A program made the translations under genes and the position numbers. A DNA stretch of 64,000 nucleotides from Tistlia consotensis USBA 355 (GTDB taxonomy: Bacteria > Pseudomonadota > Alphaproteobacteria > Kiloniellales > DSM-21159): assembly GCF_900177295.1 (NCBI RefSeq), contig NZ_FWZX01000003.1, positions 237,677 through 301,676 of the forward strand, read 5' to 3'. The notes under the pieces were generated by a model that made no database searches, was not told where the DNA came from, and saw only the letters and a list, made by a program, of their open reading frames with translations. Positions 8,697-19,458 of this stretch are shown here, piece by piece. Position 1 is the first letter of the stretch. Each line of letters opens with the position of its first letter.

Positions 8697-9779
8697 GGCT
8701 TCTCCTCCCGTTTCTGAAACGCGCGCCGGATCTTCGTGGACCCGGTGCTTTCTTCCCGAGAGCCGCCGGCCGGCCGCGTGCAGCAGCCCGCCGAGGCCCG
8801 TCGGCATGACGTAGATGAGCAGGATCAGGATGGCCCCGTAGGCGGCGCCCGAGAGGCCCTTCGACAGGCTCTCCGCGATGTTCGGCACGAACATCACGAA
8901 GGCGCCGCCCAGCAGTGCGCCCGGCAGCCAGCCGACGCCGCCGACGACCAGACCGACGAAGAAGGCGATCGACAGGGCGAAGGTGAAGGAATCGGGCGCG
9001 ACGAACTGCACCACGATGGCGCCGAGCGCCCCGGCGACGCCGGTGTAGAGCGCGCTGACGCCGAGGGCGAGCGACTTGTAGAGCGCCGTGTTGACGCCCA
9101 TCGAGCGCGCGGCGATCGGATTGTCGCGGATCGCCATCAGCGCGCGGCCGCCGCGGCTGGCCACCAGGTTGCGCGCGCAGAGCCAGGCGCCGAGCGCGAC
9201 GCCCAGGGTCAGCAGGTAGAGCCACTGGTCGGCGCTGAGCGGCAGCCCGAAGGGCGGCCCCGGCTTGTCGATGACGATGCCCATGACGCCGTTCGTCCAG
9301 GGCTCGAAGGGCGAGAGCTTGAAGAGCTGCGGCGTGACCACGGCCAGCGCGAAGGTGGCGAGCGCCAGGTAGACGCCCTCGAGGCGCAGCGCCGGCCAGC
9401 CGAACAGGAAGCCGGCCAGGAAGCAGACCACGCCGGCCGCCGGCAGCGTCCAGAGATAGCCGATGCCGAAGTGGTCCATCATGATCGCGGCCGTGTAGGC
9501 ACCGACCGCGTAGAAGGCGCCGTGGCCGAGCGAGAACTGGCCGTTGATGCCGGTCAGGATGTTCAGGCCCAGGATGGCGATGGCGTAGACCAGCATCATG
9601 GTCAGCTGGAACACCAGGAAGCTGCCGGCCGCGAAGGGCGCGGCCAGCGCCGCCGCCAGCACGACCAGGGCCACAGCGAGCCCCCAGGAGCGGCCGGCCG
9701 CGGGGCGGAGCGCGGCGGCGTCGGGATCCTGTCCCGTCCGGGCATCGCCGGCGCGCGAGGCGGCGGTGTCGAGCGTCAC
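7461..9779 (-). CDS. livM: LivM-type permease, in frame with the following binding protein
   Basis: Residues 1-361 from GTG 9779 are a LivM permease: an N-terminal tail, then multiple membrane spans including GLNILTGINGQFSLGHGAFYAVGAY and the cytoplasmic loop ALMAIRDNPIAARSMGVN. Instead of ending, the frame passes through GRKHRVHEDPARVSETGGEA straight into the binding protein, giving 772 codons to the stop at 7461. In the frame one base away, a TGA overlaps the binding-protein ATG (an ATGA junction), the usual arrangement of this operon. A small indel near the A-rich GGAAGAAAGC at about 8747-8756 could therefore have removed the livM stop. The permease assignment is firm; whether a fusion protein exists is unknown. 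Confidence 0.75.
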   Translation of the reverse strand: MTLDTAASRAGDARTGQDPDAAALRPAAGRSWGLAVALVVLAAALAAPFAAGSFLVFQLTMMLVYAIAILGLNILTGINGQFSLGHGAFYAVGAYTAAIMMDHFGIGYLWTLPAAGVVCFLAGFLFGWPALRLEGVYLALATFALAVVTPQLFKLSPFEPWTNGVMGIVIDKPGPPFGLPLSADQWLYLLTLGVALGAWLCARNLVASRGGRALMAIRDNPIAARSMGVNTALYKSLALGVSALYTGVAGALGAIVVQFVAPDSFTFALSIAFFVGLVVGGVGWLPGALLGGAFVMFVPNIAESLSKGLSGAAYGAILILLIYVMPTGLGGLLHAAGRRLSGRKHRVHEDPARVSETGGEAMTKRRSILKGVAGAGLLLGVGLVLPGAACAAGMYDPGASDSEIKIGNINPYSGPASAYSSIAKTIAAYFDKVNAEGGINGRKITFVSYDDGYSPPKAVEQARKLVESDQVLLIFQSLGTPSNSAIEKYMNIKKVPQLFVATGATKFGDPEKFPWTMGWQPNYQSEGIIYGRWILANVPDAKIGVLYQNDDFGKDGLSGLKQGLGDKASMIVAEAPYEVSEPTVDSQIVRLKASGANVFVNIATPKFAAQAIKKVKEIGWDATEILTNVSNSVGAVLKPAGLDNAKGIVSTAYLKDMQDPQWADDQGRRDWLAFMDKYYPAGDKTSTFTAYGYTVAQAMVHVLKQCGDDLTRANVMKQAASMKDVPLPLLLPGITMTTSATDYFPLQKMQMMKFNGERWVNFGDVISGAVGE

Positions 9780-9783
9780 GGGA

Positions 9784-10659
9784 TCAGACCCTCTGCACGA
9801 CCGGCCGGCCGAACAGGCCGGTCGGCTTGAAGACCAGGACCGTGACGATCAGCAGCAGCGCGATCGGCAGCTTCAGCTCGTCGCCGACGACCGGGATGTA
9901 GGTGCCGGCGAGGTTCTCGATGACGCCGATCGCGAAGCCGCCGAACACCGCCCCGGCCGGGCTCGAGAGGCCGCCGAGCACCGCCCCGGCGAAGCCGTAG
10001 AGCAGGATCGACAGCATCATGTTGGGCTCGAGGAAGACGAGCGGCGCGATCAGGATCCCGGCGATCGAGCCGATCGCGGCGGCCATGCCCCAGCCGAGCG
10101 CCACGGTCCGGCCGACGCGGATGCCGACGAGGCGCGCCGAGGCGGGATTCTCCGCCGCCGCGCGCATCGCGAGGCCGATCCGGGTGTAGCGGAAGAAGAG
10201 ATAGAGGAACAGCAGCACGACCAGGGTCACGCCGATCATGCCGATCTGGTGGTTGCTGATCAGGCCGCCGAGCTGGGAGCCTTCGCCGAAGGGGCTCGGG
10301 AAGGGCTTGATCGTGAAGTCCCAGATGAAGCCGGCCAGGCTGTTGATGACGGCGAAGAGGCCGATGAAGACCGCGATGTGACTGAGGATCGGGGCCTGGC
10401 CGAGCGGCCGGATGACCAGGCGCTCGATGGCCATGCCGCCGGCGAAGGAGACCGCGACGGTCAGCGGCAGGACGGCCCAGTAGGGCAGCCCCCACTGCAG
10501 CAGCTGCCAGGCGACGAAGGTCGAGAACATCGCCATCTCGCCCTGGGAGAAGTTCAGGTGATGGATCGCCTGGTAGATCATGACCACGGCGAGCGCCATG
10601 CAGGCGTAGATGCCGCCCGTCGCGATCCCGGTCACGAGCTGCTGGATCAGAAGCTCCAC
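9784..10659 (-). CDS. livH: LivH-type ABC permease
   Basis: Inner-membrane permease of a branched-chain-amino-acid-type importer, 291 aa from GTG 10659. The LivH hallmarks are visible: GGIYACMALAVVMIYQAIHHLNFSQGE near the N-terminus and the cytoplasmic loop TRIGLAMRAAAENPASARLVGI that contacts the ATPases. It pairs with LivM just downstream (4 nt gap) and with LivF upstream. The ligand is not determined by the permease; the divergent pim operon suggests a dicarboxylate or other acyl acid. Confidence 0.88.
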   Translation of the reverse strand: MELLIQQLVTGIATGGIYACMALAVVMIYQAIHHLNFSQGEMAMFSTFVAWQLLQWGLPYWAVLPLTVAVSFAGGMAIERLVIRPLGQAPILSHIAVFIGLFAVINSLAGFIWDFTIKPFPSPFGEGSQLGGLISNHQIGMIGVTLVVLLFLYLFFRYTRIGLAMRAAAENPASARLVGIRVGRTVALGWGMAAAIGSIAGILIAPLVFLEPNMMLSILLYGFAGAVLGGLSSPAGAVFGGFAIGVIENLAGTYIPVVGDELKLPIALLLIVTVLVFKPTGLFGRPVVQRV

Positions 10660-10675
10660 GGCGGCTCGACCCTCC

Positions 10676-11389
10676 TCAGTAGCCCAGGTAGGCGGCGCGC
10701 ACCGACTCGTCGTCGCGGATCTCGGCGGCGCTGCCGGACATGACCATGCAGCCGGTCTCGATGAGATAGGCCCGGTCGGCCAGCTCGAGGGCGAGAGCGG
10801 CGTTCTGCTCGACGATCAGCAGGGCCACCCCCTCCTCCTCGCCGACCTTGCGCAGGATCTCGAACAGCTCGGCGACGATCAGCGGCGCGAGGCCGAAGGA
10901 GGGCTCGTCGAGCAGCATCAGCTTGGGGCGCAGCATCAGCGCCCGGCCGATCGCCAGCATCTGCTGCTCGCCGCCGGACAGCGTGCCCGCCTGCTGGCGC
11001 CGGCGTTCCTTGAGCCGCGGGAACCAGCCGTAGACGCGCTCGACGTCGGCGGCGATCGCGCCGCGGTCGGAGCGCGCCATCGCGCCGCAGAGCAGGTTCT
11101 CCTCGGCCGTCAGCCCGGTGAAGGTGCCGCGCCCCTCGGGCACGTGGGCGATGCCGAGGCGGACGATCTCCTCGGTCGGGCGCCCGGCGATGTCGGCACC
11201 CTCGAAGACGATGCGGCCCGAATGCCGGATCATGCCGCAGAGCGCCCGGAGCGTCGTCGTCTTGCCGGCCCCGTTGGCGCCGAGCAGCGTGGTGACCCCG
11301 CCCTGCCCGACCGCGAAGTCGAGACCGTGCAGCACCCGGAAGTCGCCGTAGGAGGCGTGCAGGTCGGAGACCTGGAGCAGCGGACTCAA
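10676..11389 (-). CDS. livF: LivF-type ABC ATPase
   Basis: ATP-binding subunit of the Liv-type importer, 237 aa. Walker A GANGAGKT is at 37-44, followed by Q-loop and HVPEGRGTF, signature LSGGEQQML, and Walker B LMLLDEPSFGLAP. The start is TTG at 11389, chosen because TTGA overlaps the livG stop by 4 nt and the motif spacing fits LivF. It forms the ATPase pair with LivG (11386-12180). Confidence 0.86.
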   Translation of the reverse strand: MSPLLQVSDLHASYGDFRVLHGLDFAVGQGGVTTLLGANGAGKTTTLRALCGMIRHSGRIVFEGADIAGRPTEEIVRLGIAHVPEGRGTFTGLTAEENLLCGAMARSDRGAIAADVERVYGWFPRLKERRRQQAGTLSGGEQQMLAIGRALMLRPKLMLLDEPSFGLAPLIVAELFEILRKVGEEEGVALLIVEQNAALALELADRAYLIETGCMVMSGSAAEIRDDESVRAAYLGY

Positions 11390-12180
11390 TGCCTCGTCCC
11401 CCCGAGATAGGCGTCGACCACGGCCGGGTCCTGCTGGACCTCGGCAGGCGAGCCCTCGGCGATCTTGCGGCCGAAGTTGAGCACCACGACCCGGTCGGAG
11501 ACGGACATCACCAGCCCCATGTGATGCTCGACCAACAGCACGGTGACGCCGCGCTCGTCGCGCAGGCGCCGGATCAGCATGCCGAGCTCGGCGACCTCGT
11601 CGTGGTTGAGGCCGCCGGCCGGCTCGTCGAGCAGCAGCAGGCCCGGCTGCGAGGCGAGCGCCCGGGCCAGCTCGACGCGCTTGCGCGTGCCGAAGGGCAG
11701 GCCGGCGATCGGCAGGTCGGCGACCGCGCCGAGCTCCAGGTAGTCGAGCAGCTCCTCGGCGATCCCGTCGATCCGTCTCTCCTGACGGCGCACCCAGGGC
11801 AGCGCCAGGGCGTCGGAGAGGAGGTCGCTGCGGCTCCTGGCGTGGGCGCCGACGCGGATGTTGTCGCGCACGGTCAGCCGGTCGAACAGCGCGAGATTCT
11901 GGAAGGTCCGCCCGATGCCGATCGCCGGCATGTGGTGGGGCGCGCGCCGCAGGATCGACCGGCCCTCGTAGCGCAGGTCGCCGGAGACCGGCGTATAGAG
12001 TCGGCTCAGGCAGTTGAACAGGGTCGTCTTGCCGGCACCGTTCGGCCCGATCAGGCCCAGGATCTCGCGGTGCCGAAGATCGAAGCGGATGCCGTCGAGC
12101 GCGACGATGCCGCCGAAGCGCACGACCAGGCCGTCGACGACGAGCTGGGGCGTCGGCGCGCTGCGCCCGGCCCCGCTCAT
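11386..12180 (-). CDS. livG: LivG-type ABC ATPase
   Basis: ATP-binding subunit of the Liv-type importer, 264 aa from ATG 12180, which overlaps the iclR stop as ATGA. Walker A GPNGAGKT is near residues 42-49. The LivG-specific stretch GIGRTFQNLALFDRLTV is present, the signature is the divergent GLPFGTRKRVELARAL form typical of LivG, and Walker B is LLLLDEPAGGLN. The open frame extends upstream but that part lacks family similarity. Confidence 0.88.
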   Translation of the reverse strand: MSGAGRSAPTPQLVVDGLVVRFGGIVALDGIRFDLRHREILGLIGPNGAGKTTLFNCLSRLYTPVSGDLRYEGRSILRRAPHHMPAIGIGRTFQNLALFDRLTVRDNIRVGAHARSRSDLLSDALALPWVRRQERRIDGIAEELLDYLELGAVADLPIAGLPFGTRKRVELARALASQPGLLLLDEPAGGLNHDEVAELGMLIRRLRDERGVTVLLVEHHMGLVMSVSDRVVVLNFGRKIAEGSPAEVQQDPAVVDAYLGGTRH

Positions 12181-13097
12181 CCGGCTTTCCGGGCCGGGGG
12201 CCGCCCCCCCGTCTTGCCGCCGCCGCGGGCCTGCGCGACCGCCAGCCAGTCGCCGCTGGTGCCGGGCAGCCGCCGGCCGCTCAGCAGGTCCTCGACCTGC
12301 CGGGCGAGGGCCGCGATGGCGGGTCCGATCTCGTCGCGCAGCCGCTCGGGCGGGAACTGATGCGGCGGACCGCCGCAGTTGAAGGCGAAGAGACCCGAGC
12401 CGTCGGCCGCGACCAGGGGCACCCCGACGGCATGGACGTCGCCGCGCCACTCGCCGGTCGAGGTGACGAAGCCGTACTCCCGGTACTCCTCCACCGCCGC
12501 CTCGAGCGCCTCGTGCAGCACCGGCCACTCCGCGGGATGCCGCTCGGCGAAGCCGGCGTAGCGGGCCTCGCGCTGGGCCTCGGGCATGGCGACCAGCAGG
12601 GCGCGGCCCATGGCGGTCGCCGCCAGCGGGATGCGCGAACCGATGTCGAGCTGGATTCTGTAGGTCGCCGAGCCGCGCGAGACGTCGACGTAGAGCGCGC
12701 TGTTGCGGTAGAGCACGCCGAGCCCGACCTGCGCCGACAGCGCCTCCGCGGCCTGCTCCATGAAACCGTGCGCGGCATGGCGCACGCCGAGGTTGGCGAG
12801 GGCGGCGTAGCCGAGGGTGATCGCCCCCGGCGCGAGCTGATACTTGCCGAGCCGGGTCACGTGGGTCAGGTAGCCCAGCGTGCAGAGCGTATAGGTCAGG
12901 CGGCTGACCGTCGGCTTGGGCAGGCCGGTCCGCTCGGCGATCTCCTGGTTCCCGAGCAGGCCCTCGTGCGGCTGGAAGGCGCGCAGGACGTCCAGGCCGC
13001 GCGCCAGCGCGGTCACGAACTTCCGGTCGCCCTCCACGCGATTGTGCGCGGCCTTCGCGGTTCGGCCGTGGCCTGGCCCGCGTTCTCGCCCTGCCAT
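12177..13097 (-). CDS. IclR-family regulator leading the liv operon, divergent to pim genes
   Basis: 306-aa transcription factor. The N-terminal winged HTH (about 49-70, NQEIAERTGLPKPTVSRL) is followed by an effector-binding domain with IclR-type motifs (SRGSATYRIQLDIGSRIPLAATAMGRALLVAMP). The ATG at 13097 has a GGGAGG site 9-14 bases upstream. Being divergent from pimF and first in the importer operon, it most likely senses the imported acid or its CoA ester and controls both directions from the 13098-13196 spacer. IclR proteins commonly control aromatic and dicarboxylic acid catabolism. Confidence 0.85.
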   Translation of the reverse strand: MAGRERGPGHGRTAKAAHNRVEGDRKFVTALARGLDVLRAFQPHEGLLGNQEIAERTGLPKPTVSRLTYTLCTLGYLTHVTRLGKYQLAPGAITLGYAALANLGVRHAAHGFMEQAAEALSAQVGLGVLYRNSALYVDVSRGSATYRIQLDIGSRIPLAATAMGRALLVAMPEAQREARYAGFAERHPAEWPVLHEALEAAVEEYREYGFVTSTGEWRGDVHAVGVPLVAADGSGLFAFNCGGPPHQFPPERLRDEIGPAIAALARQVEDLLSGRRLPGTSGDWLAVAQARGGGKTGGRPPARKAG

Positions 13098-13196
13098 TCG
13101 GCAGTTCCTCCCTGTGTTGACAAGAACTGCATCACATCCCAGAAGTATGGTCAAATAATAAAACTGAATTTCGCATTGCGGAACTGGGAGGTTCTC
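13098..13196. promoter_or_regulatory. Divergent iclR/pimF control region
   Basis: 99 bp spacer, markedly AT-richer than its surroundings. A TTGACA hexamer sits at 13117-13122 and an AT stretch (CAAATAATAAAACTGAATTT) at about 13152-13172. An imperfect palindrome, TTCGC-ATT-GCGGAA (13170-13183), directly before the pimF ribosome site GGGAGG, is a candidate IclR operator. On the minus strand a TTGACC (13149-13154) may serve iclR. None of these is proven. Confidence 0.4.
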
Positions 13197-15316
<2,120 letters not shown>

Positions 15317-15320
<4 letters not shown>

Positions 15321-17008
15321 GCGCCCGCCCCTTCGTCTGGGAGAAGGCCTACCCGCCCGGCCTCTCCTGGGACCACCCGATTGCGACCGGGCTGGTCACG
15401 GCGCTGCTGGACGAGGCGGCGCGGGAGGCCGGCGCGCGCACGGCGCTGTACTTCCGGAGCTGGCGCTGCTCCTACGCGGAGCTGAAGCAGCGGGCCGACC
15501 GCCTGGCGGCGGGACTGCTGGCCGAGGGGCTGGACCGGGAGCAGTGCATCGCGCTCTACCTGCCGAACAGCCCCTGCCATCCCGTCGCCTTCTTCGGCGG
15601 GCTCAGGACCGGCGCCCGCCTGACCCATCTCTCGCCGCTCGATGCGCCGCGCGAGCTGGCCTACAAGCTCCGCGATTCCGGCGCGCGCACGGTGATCACC
15701 ACGAACCTCGGCGGCCTGCTCGCCGGTGCCGTCAAGCTGCTCGAGGCGGGGCTCGTCGACCGCGTGATCGTCGGCGACGACGCGGCCTTCGGCGAGCCGG
15801 CGCCGGAGCGCGAGGCGATCCCCGCGCGCCCGGAGGTCATCCCCCTCGACCGCCTGGCCGAGACCTGCGAGCCGCCTGCGAACTGGCCGCAGATCGACCC
15901 GGCGGACACCGCCCTGCTGCAGTACACCGGCGGAACGACCGGCCTGCCGAAGGCGGCGATCCTCAGCCATGCCAACCTGACCGCGGCGGTCTCGATCTAC
16001 GACGCCTGGTTCAAGGCGCTCTATCCCGAGAACCGCGGCTGGGAGCGCGTCATCTGCGCCCTGCCGCTGTTCCACATCTACGCCCTGACGACGATCCTGC
16101 TGCGCGGCGTGCGCCGGCACTCCGAGATCATCCTGCACCTGCGCTTCGATGCCGGGCAGGTGCTGCAGGACGTCGAGCAGAAGCGGGCGACGGCCTTCCC
16201 CGGCGTGCCGACGATGTGGATCGCCCTGCTCAACCATCCCGACCTCGGCAAGCGGGACCTCTCGTCGCTCGACCGCTGCTCGTCCGGCGGGGCCCCCCTG
16301 CCGGTCGAGGTCGGCCGGCGCTTCGAGGAAGCCACGGGACGCCGGCTCGCCGGCGGCTGGGGCCTGACCGAGACCGCCCCGGCCGGCACCAACCTGCTGC
16401 CCTTCGGCGAGCCCAGGCCGGGGTCGATCGGCATCCCGCTGCCCGGCGTCGAGGTCCGGGTCGTCGCCCTCGACGAGCCGGCGCGCGCCCTGCCGCCCGG
16501 CGAGGTCGGCGAGCTGGCCGTGCGCGGGCCGAACGTGACGGCCGGCTACTGGAACCGCCCGGAGGAGACGGCCGCGACCTTCGCCGGCGGCTACCTGCTG
16601 ACCGGCGATGTCGGCTACATGGCCGAGGACGGCTTCTTCTACCTGGTCGACCGCAAGAAGGACCTGATCATCTCCGGCGGCTTCAACGTCTATCCGCAGA
16701 TGGTCGAGCAGGCGATCTACGAGCATCCGGCCGTCCAGGAGTGCATCGTCGTCGGCATTCCCGACCCCTACCGCGGCGAGGCCGCCAAGGCCTTCGTGAC
16801 GCTGAAGCCGGCGGGCGAGCCCTTCACCCTGGAGGCGCTGCAGGCCTTCCTCGCCGACAAGCTCGGCCGGCACGAGATACCGCGGGCGCTGGAGTTCCGC
16901 GAGACCCTGCCGCGGACCGCCGTCGGCAAGCTGTCGCGCCGGGCCCTGCGCGAGGAGGAGCGGCTGACGCACGCCGGGCCGACCGAAGCAGCCGGACCGG
17001 CCGCCTGA
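15317..17008 (+). CDS. pimA: Acyl-CoA ligase, dicarboxylate/long-chain type (PimA-like)
   Basis: 563-aa class I adenylate-forming enzyme that activates a free acid to its CoA thioester using ATP. Seen: the P-loop-like motif [12 protein letters not shown] near residue 200, [10 protein letters not shown], the [22 protein letters not shown] hinge region and the C-terminal lysine region ending [12 protein letters not shown]. The N-terminus ([17 protein letters not shown]) resembles PimA-type ligases. It overlaps pimF by 4 nt, so the two are translationally coupled. Substrate inferred from operon order: pimelate or a related mono/dicarboxylate. Confidence 0.82.
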
Positions 17009-17046
17009 GCGCGGCTCCGGCGGAGATCCCTGGGAAAGGAACGGGC

Positions 17047-18231
17047 ATGGACGACGCAGTCATCGTCTCGACCGCACGAACGCCGATCGGCAAGGCCTAT
17101 CGCGGCGGCCTGAACAACACGGCCGGGGCGACGCTCGCCGCCCACGCGATCCGCCACGCGGTCGCGCGCGCCGGCATCGAGCCCGACGAGGTCGAGGATG
17201 TGGTCATGGGCTGCGCCCTGCAGCAGGGCACGACCGGCCACAACGTCGCCCGCCAGGCCCTGGTCCGCGCCGGCCTGCCGGTCATGGTCGCCGGCACGAC
17301 GATCGACCGGCAGTGCTCCTCGGGCCTGCAGGCGATCGCCGTCGCCTCGCGCGCGATCCGCTGCGACGGCGTGCCGGTCGCGGTCGCCGGCGGGCTGGAA
17401 TCGATCAGCCTGGTGCAGAACGACCACATGAACCTCTACCGGCGCCAGGACGAGGCGCTGCTGGAGACGAAGCCCGACATCTACCTGCCGATGATCGACA
17501 CCGCCGAGGTCGTCTCCCGGCGCTACGCCATCGGCCGCGAGGTCCAGGACGCCTACGCCCTGGAAAGCCAGCAGCGCACGGCGGCCGCCCGGACCGCCGG
17601 CCGCTTCGACGCCGAGATCGCCCCGATCACGACGACCATGGCGGTGACCGACAAGGAAAGCGGCACGGTCTCCCTCAGGGAGGTCACGCTCGCCGCCGAC
17701 GAGGGGCCGCGGCCCGACACCACGGCCGAGGGCCTTGCCGGCCTCAAGCCGGTGCGCGGCGAGGGCGGCACGATCACCGCCGGCAATGCCAGCCAGCTCT
17801 CCGACGGGGCCGCGGCCTGCGTCGTGATGAACGCCCGGCTGGCCGAGCAGCGCGGCCTCGAGCCGCTCGGCGCGCTGCGCGGCTTCGCCGTCGCCGGCAC
17901 CGAGCCCGACGAGATGGGCATCGGCCCGGTCTTCGCCGTGCCGCGCCTGCTCGAACGGCACGGCCTGAAGGTCGACGACATCGGCCTGTGGGAACTCAAC
18001 GAGGCCTTCGCCGTGCAGGTCGTCTACTGTCGCGACCGGCTCGGCATCGACCCGGCCAGGCTCAACGTCGACGGCGGCGCGATCGCGCTCGGCCACCCCT
18101 ACGGCATGTCGGGCGCCCGGCTCGCCGGCCACGCGCTGATCGAGGGCCGGCGCCGCGGCGTCCGGCACGCGGTCGTCACGATGTGCGTCGGCGGCGGCAT
18201 GGGTGCCGCCGGCCTGCTCGAGATCTTCTGA
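17047..18231 (+). CDS. pimB: Acetyl-CoA acyltransferase / thiolase (PimB-like)
   Basis: Thiolase of 394 aa completing each beta-oxidation round. Catalytic residues are visible: nucleophile Cys90 in DRQCSSGLQ, His350 in [10 protein letters not shown] and Cys380 in TMCVGGGMG. The ATG at 17047 follows GGGAAAGGAACGGGC; the frame is open far upstream but only this start gives a family-length protein. Third gene in the pim-like order. Confidence 0.86.
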   Translation: MDDAVIVSTARTPIGKAYRGGLNNTAGATLAAHAIRHAVARAGIEPDEVEDVVMGCALQQGTTGHNVARQALVRAGLPVMVAGTTIDRQCSSGLQAIAVASRAIRCDGVPVAVAGGLESISLVQNDHMNLYRRQDEALLETKPDIYLPMIDTAEVVSRRYAIGREVQDAYALESQQRTAAARTAGRFDAEIAPITTTMAVTDKESGTVSLREVTLAADEGPRPDTTAEGLAGLKPVRGEGGTITAGNASQLSDGAAACVVMNARLAEQRGLEPLGALRGFAVAGTEPDEMGIGPVFAVPRLLERHGLKVDDIGLWELNEAFAVQVVYCRDRLGIDPARLNVDGGAIALGHPYGMSGARLAGHALIEGRRRGVRHAVVTMCVGGGMGAAGLLEIF

Positions 18232-18244
18232 AGGGACCTTCGCC

Positions 18245-19447
18245 ATGGACCTGCGCTTCACCGACGACGAACTGGCCTTCCGCGACGAGGTCCGCGCCTT
18301 CTGCCGGACCGCCCTGCCCGCGGGCATCCGCGACAAGCTGGTGGCCGGCGGCTCGCCGAGCAAGGACGACATGGTGCGCTGGACGCGCATCCTGGCCGAC
18401 AGGGGCTGGGCCGTGCCGCACTGGCCCGTCGAGCACGGCGGCACCGGCTGGAGCCCGATCAAGCAGTACATCTTCACCGAGGAGCTGGCCCAGACCCCGG
18501 CCCCGGCGCCGCTCGCCTTCGGCGTCAACATGGTCGGCCCGGTGATCTACACCTTCGGCAGCGAGGCCCAGAAGCGGCGCTTCCTGCCGCGCATCGTCAG
18601 GCTCGACGACTGGTGGTGCCAGGGCTTCTCCGAGCCCGGCGCCGGCTCCGACCTCGCCTCGCTGCGGACCAGGGCCGTGCGCGACGGCGAGTTCTACGTG
18701 GTCAACGGCCAGAAGACCTGGACGACGCTGGCGCAGCACGCCGACTGGATCTTCTGCCTGGTCCGCACCGACCCGGCGGCGAAGAAGCAGGCCGGCATCT
18801 CGTTCCTGCTGATCGACATGAGGTCGCCCGGCATCACCGTGCGGCCGATCCAGACGATCGACGGCGGCCACGAGGTCAACGAGGTCTTCCTCGACGAGGT
18901 GCGCGTGCCTGTCGAGAACCGGGTCGGCGAGGAGAACCGGGGCTGGGACTACGCCAAGTTCCTGCTCGGCAACGAGCGCGTCACCATCGCCCGCGTCGGC
19001 GTCTCCAAGGAACGGATCCGCCGCATCAAGGCCCTGGCCGCCCAGCAGTCGGTCGGCGGCGTCCGGCTGCTCGACCGGCAGGACTTCCGCGAGAAGCTGG
19101 CCGCGGTCGAGGTCGAGCTGAAGGCGCTGGAGATGACCCAGCTGCGCGTCCTGGCCAACGAGGCGAAGCGGGAGACGGGCAAGCAGGATCCGGCGAGCTC
19201 GATCCTCAAGATCAAGGGCAGCGAGATCCAGCAGGCGACCTCGGAGCTGCTGTTGGAGGTGGTGGGCCCCTACGCCCTGCCCTACCAGCCGCGCGAGGAG
19301 CTCGACGGCCGCAACGAGCCGCCGATCGGACCCGACTGGGCCTCGACGATCGCCCCCAGCTACTTCAACCTGCGCAAGGTGTCGATCTACGGCGGCTCCA
19401 ACGAGATCCAGCGCAGCATCATCGCCAAGGCCATCCTCGGCCTCTGA
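18245..19447 (+). CDS. pimC: Acyl-CoA dehydrogenase large subunit (PimC-like)
   Basis: FAD-dependent acyl-CoA dehydrogenase, 400 aa from ATG 18245 (AAGGGA upstream). It has the FAD/substrate motif CQGFSEPGAGSDLASL and ends IYGGSNEIQRSIIAKAIL. The usual catalytic Glu of YEGTxE is Gly here, as is common in heteromeric acyl-CoA dehydrogenases whose subunits differ. It is followed immediately by a second, smaller dehydrogenase, matching the PimC/PimD pair for pimeloyl-CoA. Confidence 0.84.
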   Translation: MDLRFTDDELAFRDEVRAFCRTALPAGIRDKLVAGGSPSKDDMVRWTRILADRGWAVPHWPVEHGGTGWSPIKQYIFTEELAQTPAPAPLAFGVNMVGPVIYTFGSEAQKRRFLPRIVRLDDWWCQGFSEPGAGSDLASLRTRAVRDGEFYVVNGQKTWTTLAQHADWIFCLVRTDPAAKKQAGISFLLIDMRSPGITVRPIQTIDGGHEVNEVFLDEVRVPVENRVGEENRGWDYAKFLLGNERVTIARVGVSKERIRRIKALAAQQSVGGVRLLDRQDFREKLAAVEVELKALEMTQLRVLANEAKRETGKQDPASSILKIKGSEIQQATSELLLEVVGPYALPYQPREELDGRNEPPIGPDWASTIAPSYFNLRKVSIYGGSNEIQRSIIAKAILGL

Positions 19448-19458
19448 AGGAAGCATCC

